A stretch of DNA of 7,342 nt, taken from assembly GCA_029051445.1 (NCBI GenBank), contig JAIDKP010000451.1:1-7342 (forward strand), written 5' to 3'. The translations under genes and the position numbers were made by a program. The notes under the pieces were generated by a model. It was not told where the DNA came from and did not search any database. It saw only the letters and a list, made by a program, of their open reading frames with translations. The DNA comes from Muribaculaceae bacterium. GTDB lineage: Bacteria; Bacteroidota; Bacteroidia; Bacteroidales; Muribaculaceae. This document shows, one piece after another, positions 7,007 through 7,342 of this stretch (position 1 is its first letter; the number at the start of each line of letters is the position of its first letter).

Positions 7007-7342
7007 CGGCCTATATAATTGCTACGATATCAATGCTGTGTATGTCGTGTGCCGAAGGAGACAACGGCCCCTCGGTGGCATGCAGCTATGACATAGTGTG
7101 TCTCGGCAGTCAAACCGCAGAGCATGGAAGTGTGTTCTCTATGTATCTGCCCGACAGCGACCGCGAGATTGTCTATACAGAGTCGCGGGCGGTCATAGAC
7201 ACCTCGGTTGTGAAGGTGGGCGACAGGCTTATGCTTGGTTATGTGCCTGAAGGAAAACCCTATGAAAGCGGACGTGTGACGGTGCAGGGATATACGCCTA
7301 TCCATAACTCTCCGCTGATGGTAAGCAGTGTCGGAGTGGAAA
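6994..7342 (+). CDS. Putative NigD-like lipoprotein, 3' end missing
   Basis: An open frame with no stop to the window edge (116 complete codons), starting at an ATG inside the end of the ATPase gene (13-nt overlap). GGGGAAA at 6980-6986 sits at a reasonable distance for ribosome binding. The N-terminus, MRHLTAYIIATISMLCMSC, is a short lipoprotein-type signal peptide; C19 would be the lipidated cysteine, although C-M-S before it is not a classical lipobox. The mature part is beta-rich (SYDIVCLG at 32-39, then a VGDRLMLGY strand around residue 75, then GRVTVQGY), a pattern resembling the N-terminal OB-like domain of NigD-like proteins of Bacteroidales, whose function is not established. The family name is tentative because about half the protein is missing. 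It probably ends in the periplasm or outer membrane and shares a transcript with the ATPase and protease. The reverse-strand frame here (7030-7305) has no features of a gene. Confidence 0.7.
   Translation, partial: MRHLTAYIIATISMLCMSCAEGDNGPSVACSYDIVCLGSQTAEHGSVFSMYLPDSDREIVYTESRAVIDTSVVKVGDRLMLGYVPEGKPYESGRVTVQGYTPIHNSPLMVSSVGVE

Overview
The window looks like ordinary chromosome from a member of the Bacteroidota, most likely order Bacteroidales. The grounds are: TTTG / TAnnTTTG-type promoters, near-absence of Shine-Dalgarno sequences with A-rich leaders, a long-form PPi-dependent phosphofructokinase, a secreted Tricorn-like protease with a signal peptide, and a lipoprotein resembling the NigD-like family. 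The moderately high GC content (about half, by eye) fits Muribaculaceae-type gut bacteria better than typical Bacteroides, but that placement is inference.

Layout. On the left, a minus-strand gene (78-1193) encodes a cytoplasmic protein of unknown role with the hallmarks of an ATP-grasp enzyme. It ends in a clear intrinsic terminator (44-77). A 136-bp intergenic region (1194-1329) carries two outward-facing promoters whose elements interleave: a near-consensus one driving pfp to the right and a weaker one driving the ATP-grasp gene to the left. pfp (1330-2976) is a single-gene unit closed by a strong two-part hairpin terminator (3012-3059). After a 128-bp gap comes a tightly packed set on the plus strand: a periplasmic Tricorn-type serine protease (3105-6347), a LolD-like ABC transporter ATPase beginning on a GTG that overlaps the protease stop by 4 nt (6344-7006), and a lipoprotein, possibly NigD-like, overlapping the ATPase by 13 nt and running off the right edge (6994-7342). 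No RNA genes, CRISPR arrays, insertion sequences or att-like repeats were seen.

How the genes work together. PFP carries out a reversible, PPi-linked step of glycolysis. The three right-hand genes look translationally coupled, and two of the products should act in the cell envelope: a periplasmic peptidase and a lipoprotein. The ATPase belongs to the MacB/LolD type, which powers envelope lipoprotein or substrate export, but no permease is visible in the window. The most worthwhile leads are the uncharacterised ATP-grasp family, the substitutions at active-site and specificity positions of the Tricorn homologue, and the coupled protease-ATPase-lipoprotein cluster. Nothing here clearly amounts to a new defence or mobile system.
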